Counted from the stretch's first letter, positions 1 through 7,959 are shown. The stretch is 12,161 bases of DNA from an uncultured bacterium (GCA_903904095.1 CAIVBF010000075.1:1-12161), one strand, 5' to 3'. The notes: a model not told the origin generated them from the letters alone. Translations and numbers: made by a program.

Positions 1-5
1 TGAAC

Positions 6-28
6 TATTTAAATCTACTGTTTAAATA
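6..28. repeat. AT-only inverted repeat downstream of pilC
   Basis: TATTTAAA at 6-13 and TTTAAATA at 21-28 are perfect 8-bp inverted arms around a 7-nt loop. The stem contains only A-T pairs and is not followed by a T tract on either strand, so it is a poor intrinsic terminator. It lies past the pilC stop on the minus strand. Its role is unclear, and chance is plausible in sequence this AT-rich. Confidence 0.3.
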
Positions 29-66
29 ATAGCATTTTTAGAAATACTACACAAGAGCAAAGCGTT

Positions 67-1272
67 CTAAAACTGACTAGCTAAATTATACATCGGCAAA
101 AGAACCGCCGCGACCATAATACCGACGCCGACACCCATCAAAACCATAATCGCCGGCTCCATTAACTTACTTAAATTATCTAACATGTTATTTGTTTCGC
201 GAGAATAGAAAGTGGTGATGCGATCAAGAACTGAATCAATCTTTCCTGTCTTCTCGCCGACCGAAATCATTTGTGGAACCATCTTCGGCACATAACTGCT
301 CGCCTCTAAAACTTGTGCTAATGGATTACCGTCGTTAATTGCCTCTAAAGTATCTAAAATTAGTTCCCGATAAATGATATTACCGACAACGTCGGCCGTG
401 ATTTCTAAACTTTTAGTGATTGTTACGCCGCCCTTTAAAAGAGTAGATAAAGATCGGGTAAAGCGCATTAAATAAATGTACTTAAACAATTTGCCGAAAA
501 CTGGCATTTTTAATTTAAGAATATCTAATTGTTTTTTTCCGGTATAAGTTTTTAAATAATATTTCATGGCGATGATAAAGGCGATTAGAAAGACAATAAT
601 CATAACCAAATACTTTGTTAAAAATTCCGAGGCGCCGATAACGATTCGCGTTGAAATAGGCAGTTCTGCTCCCGTTTCCTGTAGAATGGCTGTTAAATTC
701 GGGATAACATAAACCATTAAAACAACGCCGACGCCGATTAAACCGGAAGTAATAAAAATAGGATAAATCATCGCCCCCCTAATCTTAGCGACCATGTCAT
801 AACTCTTTTCCATTTCATCGGCCAAATATTCTAAAACCTCATCTAATTTTCCCGATGATTCTCCCGAACGAACAATATTCACAAAAAAATCCGAAAATAT
901 TTTCGGCCGTTTAGAAAAAGCATCCGATAAAAAAGCACCGCTATCAACTTCAAAAGCAATATCGGAAATCATATCCCTTAGACTAATACTATTAGTCTGA
1001 TCAATTAAAATCATCAGAGATTCAACGACTGGAACGCTGGCCGAAATCATAACCGAAAATTGTCGCGAAAAAATAACTAAATCTTTGGTAGAGATCGGAT
1101 TAATGATTTTTAAAATTTTAACTTCTAAAGTATTAGTCGCATCTCTTAAAGAAATAACATTCAAATCTTTCTTGCGCAATTTTAAAGTAACATCGTTATC
1201 CGATAGTCCGACAATATTTCCGGTTTTAATTTTTCCGGCTGGCGTTTCCGCTTTATATTTAAAAATCGCCAT
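67..1272 (-). CDS. pilC: Type IV pilus inner-membrane platform protein PilC
   Basis: PilC is the polytopic platform protein (GspF/T2SSF family) on which the PilB ATPase acts to drive pilin polymerisation. The 401-aa product has the usual family length. It carries two T2SSF repeats, about residues 67-190 and 269-392. Repeat 1 contains the hallmark SGESSGKLDEVLEYLADE stretch near 136-153, and repeat 2 contains SVGEKTGKIDSVL near 337-349. Membrane segments are near 170-190, 220-238 and 373-394, the last in the typical C-terminal MEPAIMVLMGVGVG context. I chose the ATG at 1272, giving MAIFKYKAET, because this is the conserved PilC N-terminus. The longer frame starts at a TTG (1317), overlaps pilB and would add a non-family hydrophobic stretch. 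No Shine-Dalgarno site is visible. It follows pilB by 34 nt and is the last pilus gene inside the window; the stop is TAG. Confidence 0.96.
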   Translation of the reverse strand: MAIFKYKAETPAGKIKTGNIVGLSDNDVTLKLRKKDLNVISLRDATNTLEVKILKIINPISTKDLVIFSRQFSVMISASVPVVESLMILIDQTNSISLRDMISDIAFEVDSGAFLSDAFSKRPKIFSDFFVNIVRSGESSGKLDEVLEYLADEMEKSYDMVAKIRGAMIYPIFITSGLIGVGVVLMVYVIPNLTAILQETGAELPISTRIVIGASEFLTKYLVMIIVFLIAFIIAMKYYLKTYTGKKQLDILKLKMPVFGKLFKYIYLMRFTRSLSTLLKGGVTITKSLEITADVVGNIIYRELILDTLEAINDGNPLAQVLEASSYVPKMVPQMISVGEKTGKIDSVLDRITTFYSRETNNMLDNLSKLMEPAIMVLMGVGVGIMVAAVLLPMYNLASQF

Positions 1273-1306
1273 ATGATTAAAAACTAAAAAAAATAAAATG
1301 AGTAAA

Positions 1307-3064
1307 TTAACTTTCAATAACTCTAAATACTTCCTCTAGAGTAGTAATCCCCTGCAGAACCTTAATAATACCGTCTTGTTTAATAGAAACAAAATCTTCG
1401 GTTTTTCTAACTGTTTCTAAATTTAAAGTCTTTTCCCCGTCGTTAATAATTTCTTTAATCTCATCATTTATTTCAATAACTTCGGCGATGGAAACACGGC
1501 TATTGTAGCCCGTATTCTCACAGTGCTGGCAACCGACCGCCTTATAAACTTTATAGGCACTAAAAACTTCTTCCGGAGTAACTAGATTTGGCAGCTCCTC
1601 CTTCATAACCGCTTCCGGCATATCTTTAATTTCTTTAACAATATTATCACGGGCGTCAACCGATAAAGTATCTTCCGCTTTACAGTACTCACAAAGACGG
1701 CGAGCTAAACGTTGAGCGATAACCGTCTTTAAAGTTGAGGAAAGTAAAAAGCGTTCAATCTTCATATCTAATAAACGAAAAACGGCGCCGATTGCATCAT
1801 TAGTATGTAAAGTTGAAAGAACAAGGTGACCGGTTAAAGAAGCGTTAATTGATAATTCCGCCGTCTCTTCATCACGAACTTCTCCGACCATAATGATGTT
1901 CGGATCCTGACGCAAAAGTGAACGTAAGCCATTAGCGAAAGAAAAACCGATTTTCGGACGAACCTGAGATTGATTAACTCCCTTTAATTCATATTCAATA
2001 GGATCTTCAAGGGTTGAAATATTTACTCCGTCTTGATTTAAAATATTTAAAACCGCATATAAAGTCGTTGTTTTACCGCTTCCAGTCGGTCCGGTTACTA
2101 AGAAAATTCCGCTCGTTTTTTTAATACCTTCGCGCATGCGGCGCAAAGCCAATTTACTAAAACCTAAACCCTCTAGAGTCGGCACACCCTTAGAAACATC
2201 AAGAATTCTCATAACAACTTTTTCCGAACTGGTTAGAGGCAGGGTTGAAACACGAAAATCAACTTCTCTATTATTAATAATTAAACGAATACGTCCGTCT
2301 TGCGGAATACGCGTTTCATCAAGCTTTAATTTTGCCAAAACTTTAATACGGGCAATAATCGCCGAATGGATACTTTTCGGCAAAGTTAATGAAGTATGTA
2401 ATATACCATCAATACGATAACGAACGCGGCTCTCTTTCGCAAAAGGCTCAATATGAATATCCGAAGCACGCGCTTCAACCGCGTGACGGATGATAACCGA
2501 AACAATACGCGAAACCGGCGCACTATTAATATCCTCATCGCTGGCATTATCCGAATCCGTTTTAACTGCTACTAAATCCGTTTCATCTTCTTTCGCCTTA
2601 ACTTCTAGGGCAGAAGAAATTTCCTCTTCAATTTTCTGATATTGTTTAAAAATCTTTTCCCAGCTAGTGTTAGAAATTAAAAAATATTTTACTAAAAGCT
2701 TTTCGTCGGTCGCTAAAAAGTTTACCGCCTCCATCGCTTTTAAATTAATATCAACCAGCCCGATATTGATTGTTTTATTCTCCCTACCGAAACAAACTAT
2801 CTTATAAGTTCTAGCGATTTCTTCCGGCAAAAAATTTAAAATTTCTTCCGGAACTTCCTCGGTTGTTAAATTATAATAAGGTAACCCTTCAATCTCCGCC
2901 TTAAAGGCTGTCAAATCTTCTTCGCCGACTATTTTTGAAGATATTAAAAAAGAACCCAAATCTCCTTTGGTTTTTAGAATCTCTGCTTTTATCTCCGTCG
3001 CCTTATCGCCGTTAATTATATTTTTAGCAATAAGGATGTTTAGTAATTGTTCGCTCTTATCCAT
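1307..3064 (-). CDS. pilB: Type IV pilus extension ATPase PilB (GspE family)
   Basis: PilB is the cytoplasmic hexameric ATPase that powers pilus extension through PilC. The 585-aa product has an N-terminal MshEN/T2SSE_N-like domain (about 1-140), an acidic linker (about 145-180) and the secretion ATPase core. In the core one sees Walker A GPTGSGKTT (325-333), the Asp-box EDPIEY (353-358), Walker B with IIMVGEVRD (390-398) and the His-box LTGHLVLSTLHTND (410-423). Four cysteines, C458/C461 and C512/C515, match the tetracysteine zinc site of PilB/GspE. That site and the N-terminal domain argue for the extension ATPase rather than PilT. I chose ATG 3064 (MDKSEQLLNILI) because it starts 4 nt after the upstream gene's stop; the longer frame to 3121 would overlap that gene and adds a non-family hydrophobic leader. 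Only a weak purine stretch (AAGAAG) precedes the start. Confidence 0.97.
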   Translation of the reverse strand: MDKSEQLLNILIAKNIINGDKATEIKAEILKTKGDLGSFLISSKIVGEEDLTAFKAEIEGLPYYNLTTEEVPEEILNFLPEEIARTYKIVCFGRENKTINIGLVDINLKAMEAVNFLATDEKLLVKYFLISNTSWEKIFKQYQKIEEEISSALEVKAKEDETDLVAVKTDSDNASDEDINSAPVSRIVSVIIRHAVEARASDIHIEPFAKESRVRYRIDGILHTSLTLPKSIHSAIIARIKVLAKLKLDETRIPQDGRIRLIINNREVDFRVSTLPLTSSEKVVMRILDVSKGVPTLEGLGFSKLALRRMREGIKKTSGIFLVTGPTGSGKTTTLYAVLNILNQDGVNISTLEDPIEYELKGVNQSQVRPKIGFSFANGLRSLLRQDPNIIMVGEVRDEETAELSINASLTGHLVLSTLHTNDAIGAVFRLLDMKIERFLLSSTLKTVIAQRLARRLCEYCKAEDTLSVDARDNIVKEIKDMPEAVMKEELPNLVTPEEVFSAYKVYKAVGCQHCENTGYNSRVSIAEVIEINDEIKEIINDGEKTLNLETVRKTEDFVSIKQDGIIKVLQGITTLEEVFRVIES

Positions 3065-3068
3065 GATT

Positions 3069-3440
3069 TTATTGCTTCTTATTAACGATAAATGGATTAT
3101 TATTCCCTTGATGGCAATCAATACTCTCGCTTTGTGTCGGGGTGCTAGTTGACGAATCGCTTACTTGGACCGCTTTAACGGCGACCGCGCGCTGGCATAT
3201 TTTATCGTATTCAAAATTATTAACGTTGTTTTTTAGAGCCTTAAAACGCTCGGTTCTAATAATACTATCATCAATTGCGTTAGCCGAAGGCGAAAGCTTA
3301 ATCGGCTTAGTAAGTGCGGCCAGATCTTCTTGATTACTAAAAAAAGCCACGACACTGTCTTTAGCAAAGAAAAGATAAAGCTCGCCGGCAACAAGCAAAA
3401 TAATTAAAATAAAAATAATTAGACCGTATTTATTTTTCAT
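3069..3440 (-). CDS. Small single-pass protein in the pilP position of the pilus operon
   Basis: This 123-aa protein lies between pilO and pilB, separated from its neighbours by 5 nt and 4 nt, so it is almost certainly translated with the pilus genes. It has one hydrophobic segment at about residues 5-25 and then a polar region expected outside the membrane. A mid-region around 52-80 is followed by two cysteines (C82 and C109) flanking a Ser/Thr/Gln-rich stretch. The C-terminus has an Asn-Asn-Pro-Phe motif (114-117). In type IV pilus operons pilP follows pilO, and PilP/GspC-like proteins often carry a short Asp/Asn-Pro-Phe motif, so this may be a functional counterpart. That is an inference from position and a weak motif; I do not recognise a family. 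The cysteine pair could form a disulfide outside the membrane. Confidence 0.85.
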   Translation of the reverse strand: MKNKYGLIIFILIILLVAGELYLFFAKDSVVAFFSNQEDLAALTKPIKLSPSANAIDDSIIRTERFKALKNNVNNFEYDKICQRAVAVKAVQVSDSSTSTPTQSESIDCHQGNNNPFIVNKKQ

Positions 3441-3445
3441 TCTTT

Positions 3446-4066
3446 TTATTTCTTATAATAATAAGTGCGTAAAGTTAAAACAGCCGTTCCGCTGTCCGCG
3501 GAAAAATCAACTTGGCTTATATCTAATAATCTTAAATTATTTTCAAAAATTTTAACTATGTTTTTAAATCCGGCGTAGTCAATTGCTCCTAGAGAAAGAT
3601 TAATATCAATTTCGCCTAAATTAGACGGTGCAACAATCGCACTTGCGTCAGCCGGCTTATCTTTATTTACTTCTTCCGGGCGAGTAACGGAAATTTTATC
3701 AATTACAAAACCATTTTGATTAACTATATCCTCAATCTCCCCGAATAAACTTTCCTTAACGTACTCATCGGATAAAACATTGTTGAACTTCTTTAAATCA
3801 CTCGGACTAACCTTCTTATATAAAGAGGCAATATCTTTGAAATTAGCAAGTTTTTTCTGCTGCGCATTATAGAGCTTTTGCTGTTCCGTGATGCTGTCTT
3901 TAATTGCAGCTGTCGTGGCGTTATACTTCGGCGCTAAAATAAAGAAATAAGAAATAATCAGAAAGACAATAAGCGCCATCGCTAGAATAAAATTGAAATA
4001 ATTCTTTAAAAATAAATTAAAAGAATTTTTATTTTTATTGTTTTGAGCTGTGTTTTGAATAGCCAT
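3446..4066 (-). CDS. pilO: Type IV pilus alignment protein PilO-like
   Basis: This 206-aa bitopic protein has a short polar N-terminus rich in Asn/Lys and one membrane helix at about 25-44. A predicted coiled-coil stretch (about 50-80) follows, then an alpha/beta C-terminal domain (about 105-206) ending in a beta-rich LTLRTYYYK. This is the layout of PilO (GspM-like), which dimerises with PilN through coiled coils and ferredoxin-like folds and links the cytoplasmic PilM ring to the rest of the machine. Sequence identity to PilO is not obvious by eye. The call rests on architecture and on its place directly after pilN (2-nt gap) and upstream of the small gene and pilB. No Shine-Dalgarno site is visible; translation probably couples to pilN. 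Confidence 0.86.
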   Translation of the reverse strand: MAIQNTAQNNKNKNSFNLFLKNYFNFILAMALIVFLIISYFFILAPKYNATTAAIKDSITEQQKLYNAQQKKLANFKDIASLYKKVSPSDLKKFNNVLSDEYVKESLFGEIEDIVNQNGFVIDKISVTRPEEVNKDKPADASAIVAPSNLGEIDINLSLGAIDYAGFKNIVKIFENNLRLLDISQVDFSADSGTAVLTLRTYYYKK

Positions 4067-4068
4067 AT

Positions 4069-4710
4069 TTATTTCTTAAAAATATCCGGGTTAACCTCAA
4101 GTTTTAAAGTAAAATGGACTTCCGGCTTTTTCTCTTTATCATCATCCTTTAGTTTAAGAGAACTCGCCTGCTCAACTGAAGCATTTTTAGTCATCGGATC
4201 GTTTAAAAAAGCTTTAACCTGCCAGGAAACATCGGCGTAAGTTTTAGAGGTAACCGTAAATGAATAATTTCCGGAAACATTTCCTGATAATCCGTCGTAC
4301 TGGACCGAGCTTAAAGTATTTTTTTCTAACCAAGTCAAAAAATTACTCCAATAAACATGATTATTGAGTAACCCGGTCAAAACAAAAACTTTATCCTTGT
4401 ATTTAAAGGCTTCGTTAGCTTGATTATTTAAAGTCGCAATCTCCTTATTAAGTTTAGCAACCTCAACCACGGTCTTCTGTGTTTTAACCATTTCCTGATT
4501 CTGCCACCAATCTAAACCAAAATAAATTTCCGCAACTAGCACGGCGGCGATAAAAAAGACTAGAAATATAGTGGATAAATTTTTTCCCCAGTCAAAAGAG
4601 ATGCTAGAGTCTTCTTTAATTAAATTGATTTCCAAAATCTTCGGGTTAGCCAGAACCGATTTCTTATTAACCGCGTCTTTTGTTTTTGGTTTTAGTTTTA
4701 AGGAAAACAT
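4069..4710 (-). CDS. pilN: Type IV pilus alignment protein PilN-like
   Basis: This 213-aa bitopic protein has a cytoplasmic N-terminus of about 44 residues with the segment EINLI at 27-31. It matches the conserved INL-type peptide by which PilN binds PilM in well-studied pili. A membrane helix at about 45-65 is followed by a short coiled-coil region (72-100). A segment LLNNHVYWSNFLTWLEKNT (114-132) then resembles the helix seen in PilN/GspL-like proteins. The C-terminal half is a compact alpha/beta domain with a charged Lys/Asp/Glu stretch at about 186-196. It lies 43 nt after pilM and 2 nt before pilO, the canonical order. No Shine-Dalgarno site precedes the ATG. Confidence 0.9.
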   Translation of the reverse strand: MFSLKLKPKTKDAVNKKSVLANPKILEINLIKEDSSISFDWGKNLSTIFLVFFIAAVLVAEIYFGLDWWQNQEMVKTQKTVVEVAKLNKEIATLNNQANEAFKYKDKVFVLTGLLNNHVYWSNFLTWLEKNTLSSVQYDGLSGNVSGNYSFTVTSKTYADVSWQVKAFLNDPMTKNASVEQASSLKLKDDDKEKKPEVHFTLKLEVNPDIFKK

Positions 4711-4753
4711 TTTTACAGATTGCTAATTATTAAATGATTAATTCGCTTTTAAA

Positions 4754-5806
4754 TTATTGGATTTCCCGCATCGCTAATCCGATAGCTACCGCTAAACGCG
4801 GACCAGCCTCGCTTAAAACCGGTTTTAACTCAAGCGGACAATTTACCCGGCTCCAAGGATCACCTATAATAACTTTAACATTTAAACGCTTAGAAAAATA
4901 GTCGCTTAGGTTAAGGAGAAGAGCGGAACCGCCGGATAAAATAATTTTCTCAATATTATCACCGCCCTGAGAACGGAAAAAGTCTAGCATATACTGCATT
5001 TCCGTAATGATCGGTTCAAGTGTCGTCATAATTAATTTTGGTAGTTCTTCGGAAGTATTTGAACTAAGTGAAACGCTTAAATCAAATTTGAATTGCTCGG
5101 CCTGAGCATAATTCATACCAAGTTTCTCCGATAAAATTTTCGTAACGCTGGAGCCACAAACCGCCAAGCTTCTATTTAAAACCGGGATACTTTCCTTAAC
5201 AATAGACAAGTCGGTTGAATTAGCGCCGATCTCAACAATCATAACCGTTGTCTTATCATCGCCGACTAAAGACCGGACAAGCGAAAAAGTTTCCGTTTCT
5301 AGGCTGACTAAGTTAAGCTTTGCTTTCTTAAAAACATCAATATATTTACGGACTAATTTTTTAGGACTACCGGTTAAGAAGACGCGGATATTCCCCTTAG
5401 TCTGAACTTTATTATTTTTATCGGGAATAATTTTCCAGTCCAAAATCATTTCTTCTAGAGGAAGTGGAATTACTTTTTTAGCCTCCTCATTAACCGCGGC
5501 CGCTAAATTTTTCTTATCAACATTAGATAAACTTATAATTGAAGAAAAGACCGCAAAAGTCGGCAAGGAGACAGTAACCTTGTCGCTGGTTATCCCCGCT
5601 TCTACCCTGACCTTATTAATGGCTTGCGCTAAATAATCAATATCATCAATTCTCGTAAAATTAACCTCACTAACATTTTCCGAAAATGCGTAATTAGAAA
5701 GATATATTTTATGATTCTTTTTTTTAAGTTCAACCATTTTAAGGGACGAGTCGCCAATATCAATTCCTAAATATAAATTATCTTGGCCCATAGAAAATAA
5801 CCCCAT
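4754..5806 (-). CDS. pilM: Type IV pilus assembly protein PilM, actin-like ATPase
   Basis: PilM is a cytoplasmic actin-fold protein that binds the N-terminal peptide of PilN and couples the motor to the membrane complex. The 350-aa product has family length and the expected nucleotide-site motifs. Phosphate-1 is LGIDIGDSSLKMVEL (13-27), phosphate-2 is VEIGANSTDLSIV (191-203), and the adenosine motif is IILSGGSALL (288-297). An SHS2-like insertion occupies roughly 33-170, and the DPW motif (316-318) near the C-terminus is typical of PilM. The start could be ATG 5806 (MGLFSMGQ) or the in-frame Met at residue 6; I kept the first. It is the first gene of the minus-strand pilus operon, 95 nt from the divergent gene, so its expression is expected to come from that interval. 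Confidence 0.96.
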   Translation of the reverse strand: MGLFSMGQDNLYLGIDIGDSSLKMVELKKKNHKIYLSNYAFSENVSEVNFTRIDDIDYLAQAINKVRVEAGITSDKVTVSLPTFAVFSSIISLSNVDKKNLAAAVNEEAKKVIPLPLEEMILDWKIIPDKNNKVQTKGNIRVFLTGSPKKLVRKYIDVFKKAKLNLVSLETETFSLVRSLVGDDKTTVMIVEIGANSTDLSIVKESIPVLNRSLAVCGSSVTKILSEKLGMNYAQAEQFKFDLSVSLSSNTSEELPKLIMTTLEPIITEMQYMLDFFRSQGGDNIEKIILSGGSALLLNLSDYFSKRLNVKVIIGDPWSRVNCPLELKPVLSEAGPRLAVAIGLAMREIQ

Positions 5807-5833
5807 ACGCTTTAAAAAAATCTTTGTTTAAAA

Positions 5834-5862
5834 TTGAATTATAGAATCGCTTAGTATATAAT
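5834..5862 (+). promoter_or_regulatory. Promoter of the beta-propeller-like gene
   Basis: TTGAAT (5834-5839) and TATAAT (5857-5862) are separated by the optimal 17 nt on the plus strand. The start of transcription would fall near 5869, about 33 nt ahead of the ATG at 5902. It overlaps the proposed divergent pilus promoter, so the two may compete or be co-regulated. A second TATAAT at 5869-5874 lacks a matching -35. Confidence 0.62.
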
Positions 5863-5865
5863 GAA
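5838..5865 (-). promoter_or_regulatory. Probable promoter of the pilus operon
   Basis: On the minus strand, TATAAT (5843-5838) is preceded by TTCATT (5865-5860) with a 16-nt spacer. The -10 is a perfect consensus, while the -35 keeps only three of six positions. Transcription would start near 5831, giving a leader of about 25 nt before pilM. A second -10-like TATACT lies at 5858-5853. The assignment is by eye in AT-rich DNA. Confidence 0.42.
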
Positions 5866-5901
5866 TTATATAATATCTAAGAATAATTAACAAGCATAAA
5901 T

Positions 5902-7143
5902 ATGAATTTTTTTGTCCGATTTAAAAAAATCTTTTTCATAATTCTTTTTCTGGCGTTAATAGGCCTAATCGGCTTTTTAATTTACCGAACTTTTTTCCAA
6001 GCAACAGTCATCGGTCCTGTTGCCAGCTCAACCCCTGGAACTATTAATGGCTTACCGAGCGCCGGGCAAGGAACAAATGATTTAACAAACTCTAACGGTT
6101 CCGGAACTCTGCCCGATAATCAAGGATTAGCTAATCCGGTCGGTACCGACGGGAAAAGTGATGTCGCCTTAGGTGGAGTAACGAATATAAAGACCGTCAC
6201 CGACGTCAGTACTCTAAATCCAACTTTAAATAATAATGGCAGCGTTCAATATTATAATAAAGATGACGGACGCTTCTACACTCTTGATAACAATGGCAAA
6301 CCCGTTTTAATGAGCGACAAAGTTTTTTATAATGTTGATAAAGTCGTTTGGGCCCCGGCGAAAGACCGCGCTATTTTAGAGTATCCGGACGGAAATAAAA
6401 TTCTGTATAATTTTACTAAAGGAGAACAAGTTACTTTACCGGCTCATTGGACAGACTTTTCCTTTTCTCCTGACAGCAATCAGATAGTTTCTAAAAGTAT
6501 CGGCGTTGATCCGGAAAATCGCTGGCTAATGGTTTCAAACGGCGACGGTTCACAGGCCAAAGCCTTGGAAATAATCGGCACTAAAGACAAAACCGTCTAT
6601 CCGGCCTGGTCGCCAAATAACCAAATTGTCGCGACTTATACAAAAGGCGTTGATTTCAACCGCCAGGAAATTTATTTCGTCGGCCTAAACGGTGAAAATT
6701 TTAAATCAACAATGATTGAGGGTCGCGGATTGCAGTCACAATGGTCAACCCAGGGCGATCGTCTCCTTTATAGCGTTTATAATTCTAGCGATAATTACTT
6801 GCCGCGCCTTTGGATTGTTAACGCGCAAGGCGACACAATAAACACAAATAGAATTGATCTAAATTTAGCGACCTGGTCAAACAAATGCACCTTCTCCTCA
6901 AATACTGAGATTTATTGCGCCGTTCCGGAAAACTTGGAAAAAGGCGCCGGACTTTATCCGGAACTGGCCGACAAAACAAAAGATAATCTGTATAAAATAG
7001 ATTTAACCAGCGGCGTTAAAAAATTAATTGCCGTTCCCGATGGGGCCTATAATATTTCTCAGATAATGGTTCCTGAAAATCAAGACAGTCTATACTTTAC
7101 TGATAAAAAAACCAATCAGATTTATTCGGTTAAGTTAAAATAA
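5902..7143 (+). CDS. Membrane-anchored beta-propeller-like (TolB/PD40-type) protein
   Basis: The 413-aa product starts with a Lys/Arg-flanked hydrophobic helix (about 10-28) that acts as an uncleaved anchor or signal. A flexible Gly/Ser/Asn/Thr/Pro-rich linker follows (about 40-112), then a beta-rich domain. The domain repeats an aromatic-Ser/Ala-Pro/Thr turn at W150, F188, W236, W281 and W325, spaced about 38-48 residues apart. Several of these read like the PD40/TolB blade signature (FSPDSNQI, WSPNNQIV). Two cysteines, C329 and C339, could form a disulfide outside the cell membrane. No enzyme motif is visible. Its partner is unknown; the propeller fold usually mediates protein or glycan binding. 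It is divergent from pilM and shares its promoter region, which hints at a cell-surface role linked to the pilus, but this is inference only. Confidence 0.85.
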   Translation: MNFFVRFKKIFFIILFLALIGLIGFLIYRTFFQATVIGPVASSTPGTINGLPSAGQGTNDLTNSNGSGTLPDNQGLANPVGTDGKSDVALGGVTNIKTVTDVSTLNPTLNNNGSVQYYNKDDGRFYTLDNNGKPVLMSDKVFYNVDKVVWAPAKDRAILEYPDGNKILYNFTKGEQVTLPAHWTDFSFSPDSNQIVSKSIGVDPENRWLMVSNGDGSQAKALEIIGTKDKTVYPAWSPNNQIVATYTKGVDFNRQEIYFVGLNGENFKSTMIEGRGLQSQWSTQGDRLLYSVYNSSDNYLPRLWIVNAQGDTINTNRIDLNLATWSNKCTFSSNTEIYCAVPENLEKGAGLYPELADKTKDNLYKIDLTSGVKKLIAVPDGAYNISQIMVPENQDSLYFTDKKTNQIYSVKLK

Positions 7144-7159
7144 GCTTAGTTCTGCATAT

Positions 7160-7235
7160 TCAAAAATAGATATATCCTTTTTTACGCTTCGGTCGCTTCC
7201 GCGACAGGCGCTCAAAAAAATATATCTATTTTTGA
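7160..7235. repeat. 76-nt nested inverted repeat with GC-rich core
   Basis: The outer arms at 7160-7175 and 7220-7235 are perfect 16-bp inverted copies (TCAAAAATAGATATAT and its complement). Inside, six T (7178-7183) face six A (7214-7219) across a CC bulge. Then CGC (7185-7187) pairs with GCG (7208-7210), and GTCGC (7192-7196) pairs with GCGAC (7201-7205) around a TTCC loop. The core is strikingly GC-rich against its surroundings. It fills most of the gap between the propeller gene and comFC. It could act as an mRNA 3' stabiliser, a terminator-like hairpin for the upstream gene, or one copy of a dispersed palindromic element. No T tract immediately follows the strong core on either strand, so classic termination is uncertain. 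Confidence 0.85.
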
Positions 7236-7242
7236 TTTCCAG

Positions 7243-7248
7243 TATAAT
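7243..7248 (+). promoter_or_regulatory. Possible -10 box upstream of comFC
   Basis: TATAAT lies 26 nt ahead of the comFC ATG. A 17-nt spacer would put the -35 at 7220-7225 (ATATAT), inside the right arm of the inverted repeat, with no consensus match. It is weak support for an independent comFC promoter. Confidence 0.3.
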
Positions 7249-7274
7249 ATTAATGTTTTATTTTCCATATATCT

Positions 7275-7925
7275 ATGTCCCTAAAATCTTTTATCTTAAA
7301 TATCTTATTCCCTCTTGAATGTCTTGGCTGCGGCGAAGAGGGTTTTTATTTATGCGAAAAATGCTTCCGTAATCTAAAATTAAATGATAAAAAATATATT
7401 TTGAAAACTCCCTATTTAGATGAAATATTTATTGCCGGCGATTACGATGATAAAGTCTTGGCTGATTTGATTAAAAAATTAAAATTTAATTTCGTTGATA
7501 ATATCGCCCCGATTCTTGGTCGCTTCTTGAGCTTATTTTGGTCGGGGATAATTTTTAGCCGTCCGGAATTAAAGAATAAAGAAATTATATTAATCCCCCT
7601 TCCTTTAAGCAGAAAACGCGAAAATTGGCGCGGCTTTAATCAGGCCGAGCTTATCGCTCATAATTTTAATACTGACTATAATTACAAAATAAATTCCGAT
7701 TTAAAAAAAATAAAGAATACCAAGGCTCAGTCAAGCTTAAATGAAGATGAAAGAGCGGAAAATATCAAAGATTGTTTTAGCTGGTCCGGAGAAAATTTAA
7801 AAGATAAGATAATTATTATAATTGATGACGTTATTACTACTGGCGCAACTCTAAACGAGGCCGCATGCGTTTTAAAGAAAAATGGCGCTTCTAAAATATA
7901 TGGGCTGGTCGTCGCTAAGGGATAA
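7275..7925 (+). CDS. comFC: ComFC-type phosphoribosyltransferase (DNA uptake / competence)
   Basis: This 216-aa protein belongs to the ComFC/GntX amidophosphoribosyltransferase-like family. In competent bacteria ComFC helps internalise or process incoming single-stranded DNA in the cytoplasm. The N-terminal zinc-finger cysteines are C16/C19 and C27/C30. The family segment IPLPLSRKRENWRGFNQAEL spans 107-126. The PRPP-binding motif IIIIDDVITTGAT is at 180-192, followed by the usual C-terminal strand ending in GLVVAKG. Length is close to the family norm of about 220-230 residues. The ATG at 7275 has no Shine-Dalgarno site. The nearby pilus operon fits a competence role, though the enzyme's exact reaction is not established from this sequence. 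Confidence 0.93.
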   Translation: MSLKSFILNILFPLECLGCGEEGFYLCEKCFRNLKLNDKKYILKTPYLDEIFIAGDYDDKVLADLIKKLKFNFVDNIAPILGRFLSLFWSGIIFSRPELKNKEIILIPLPLSRKRENWRGFNQAELIAHNFNTDYNYKINSDLKKIKNTKAQSSLNEDERAENIKDCFSWSGENLKDKIIIIIDDVITTGATLNEAACVLKKNGASKIYGLVVAKG

Positions 7926-7959
7926 ATATTCAGCGCTAATAAATAAAAATCACCTCTTC

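Noticed and set aside
1273..1317. Extended PilC start at TTG 1317 adding 15 hydrophobic residues
   Set aside because: The start is TTG, it overlaps pilB by 11 nt, and the conserved PilC N-terminus begins at the ATG at 1272.
2136..2420. 94-aa plus-strand frame inside pilB
   Set aside because: It is antisense to the conserved PilB core, which shows clear motifs in the other frame.
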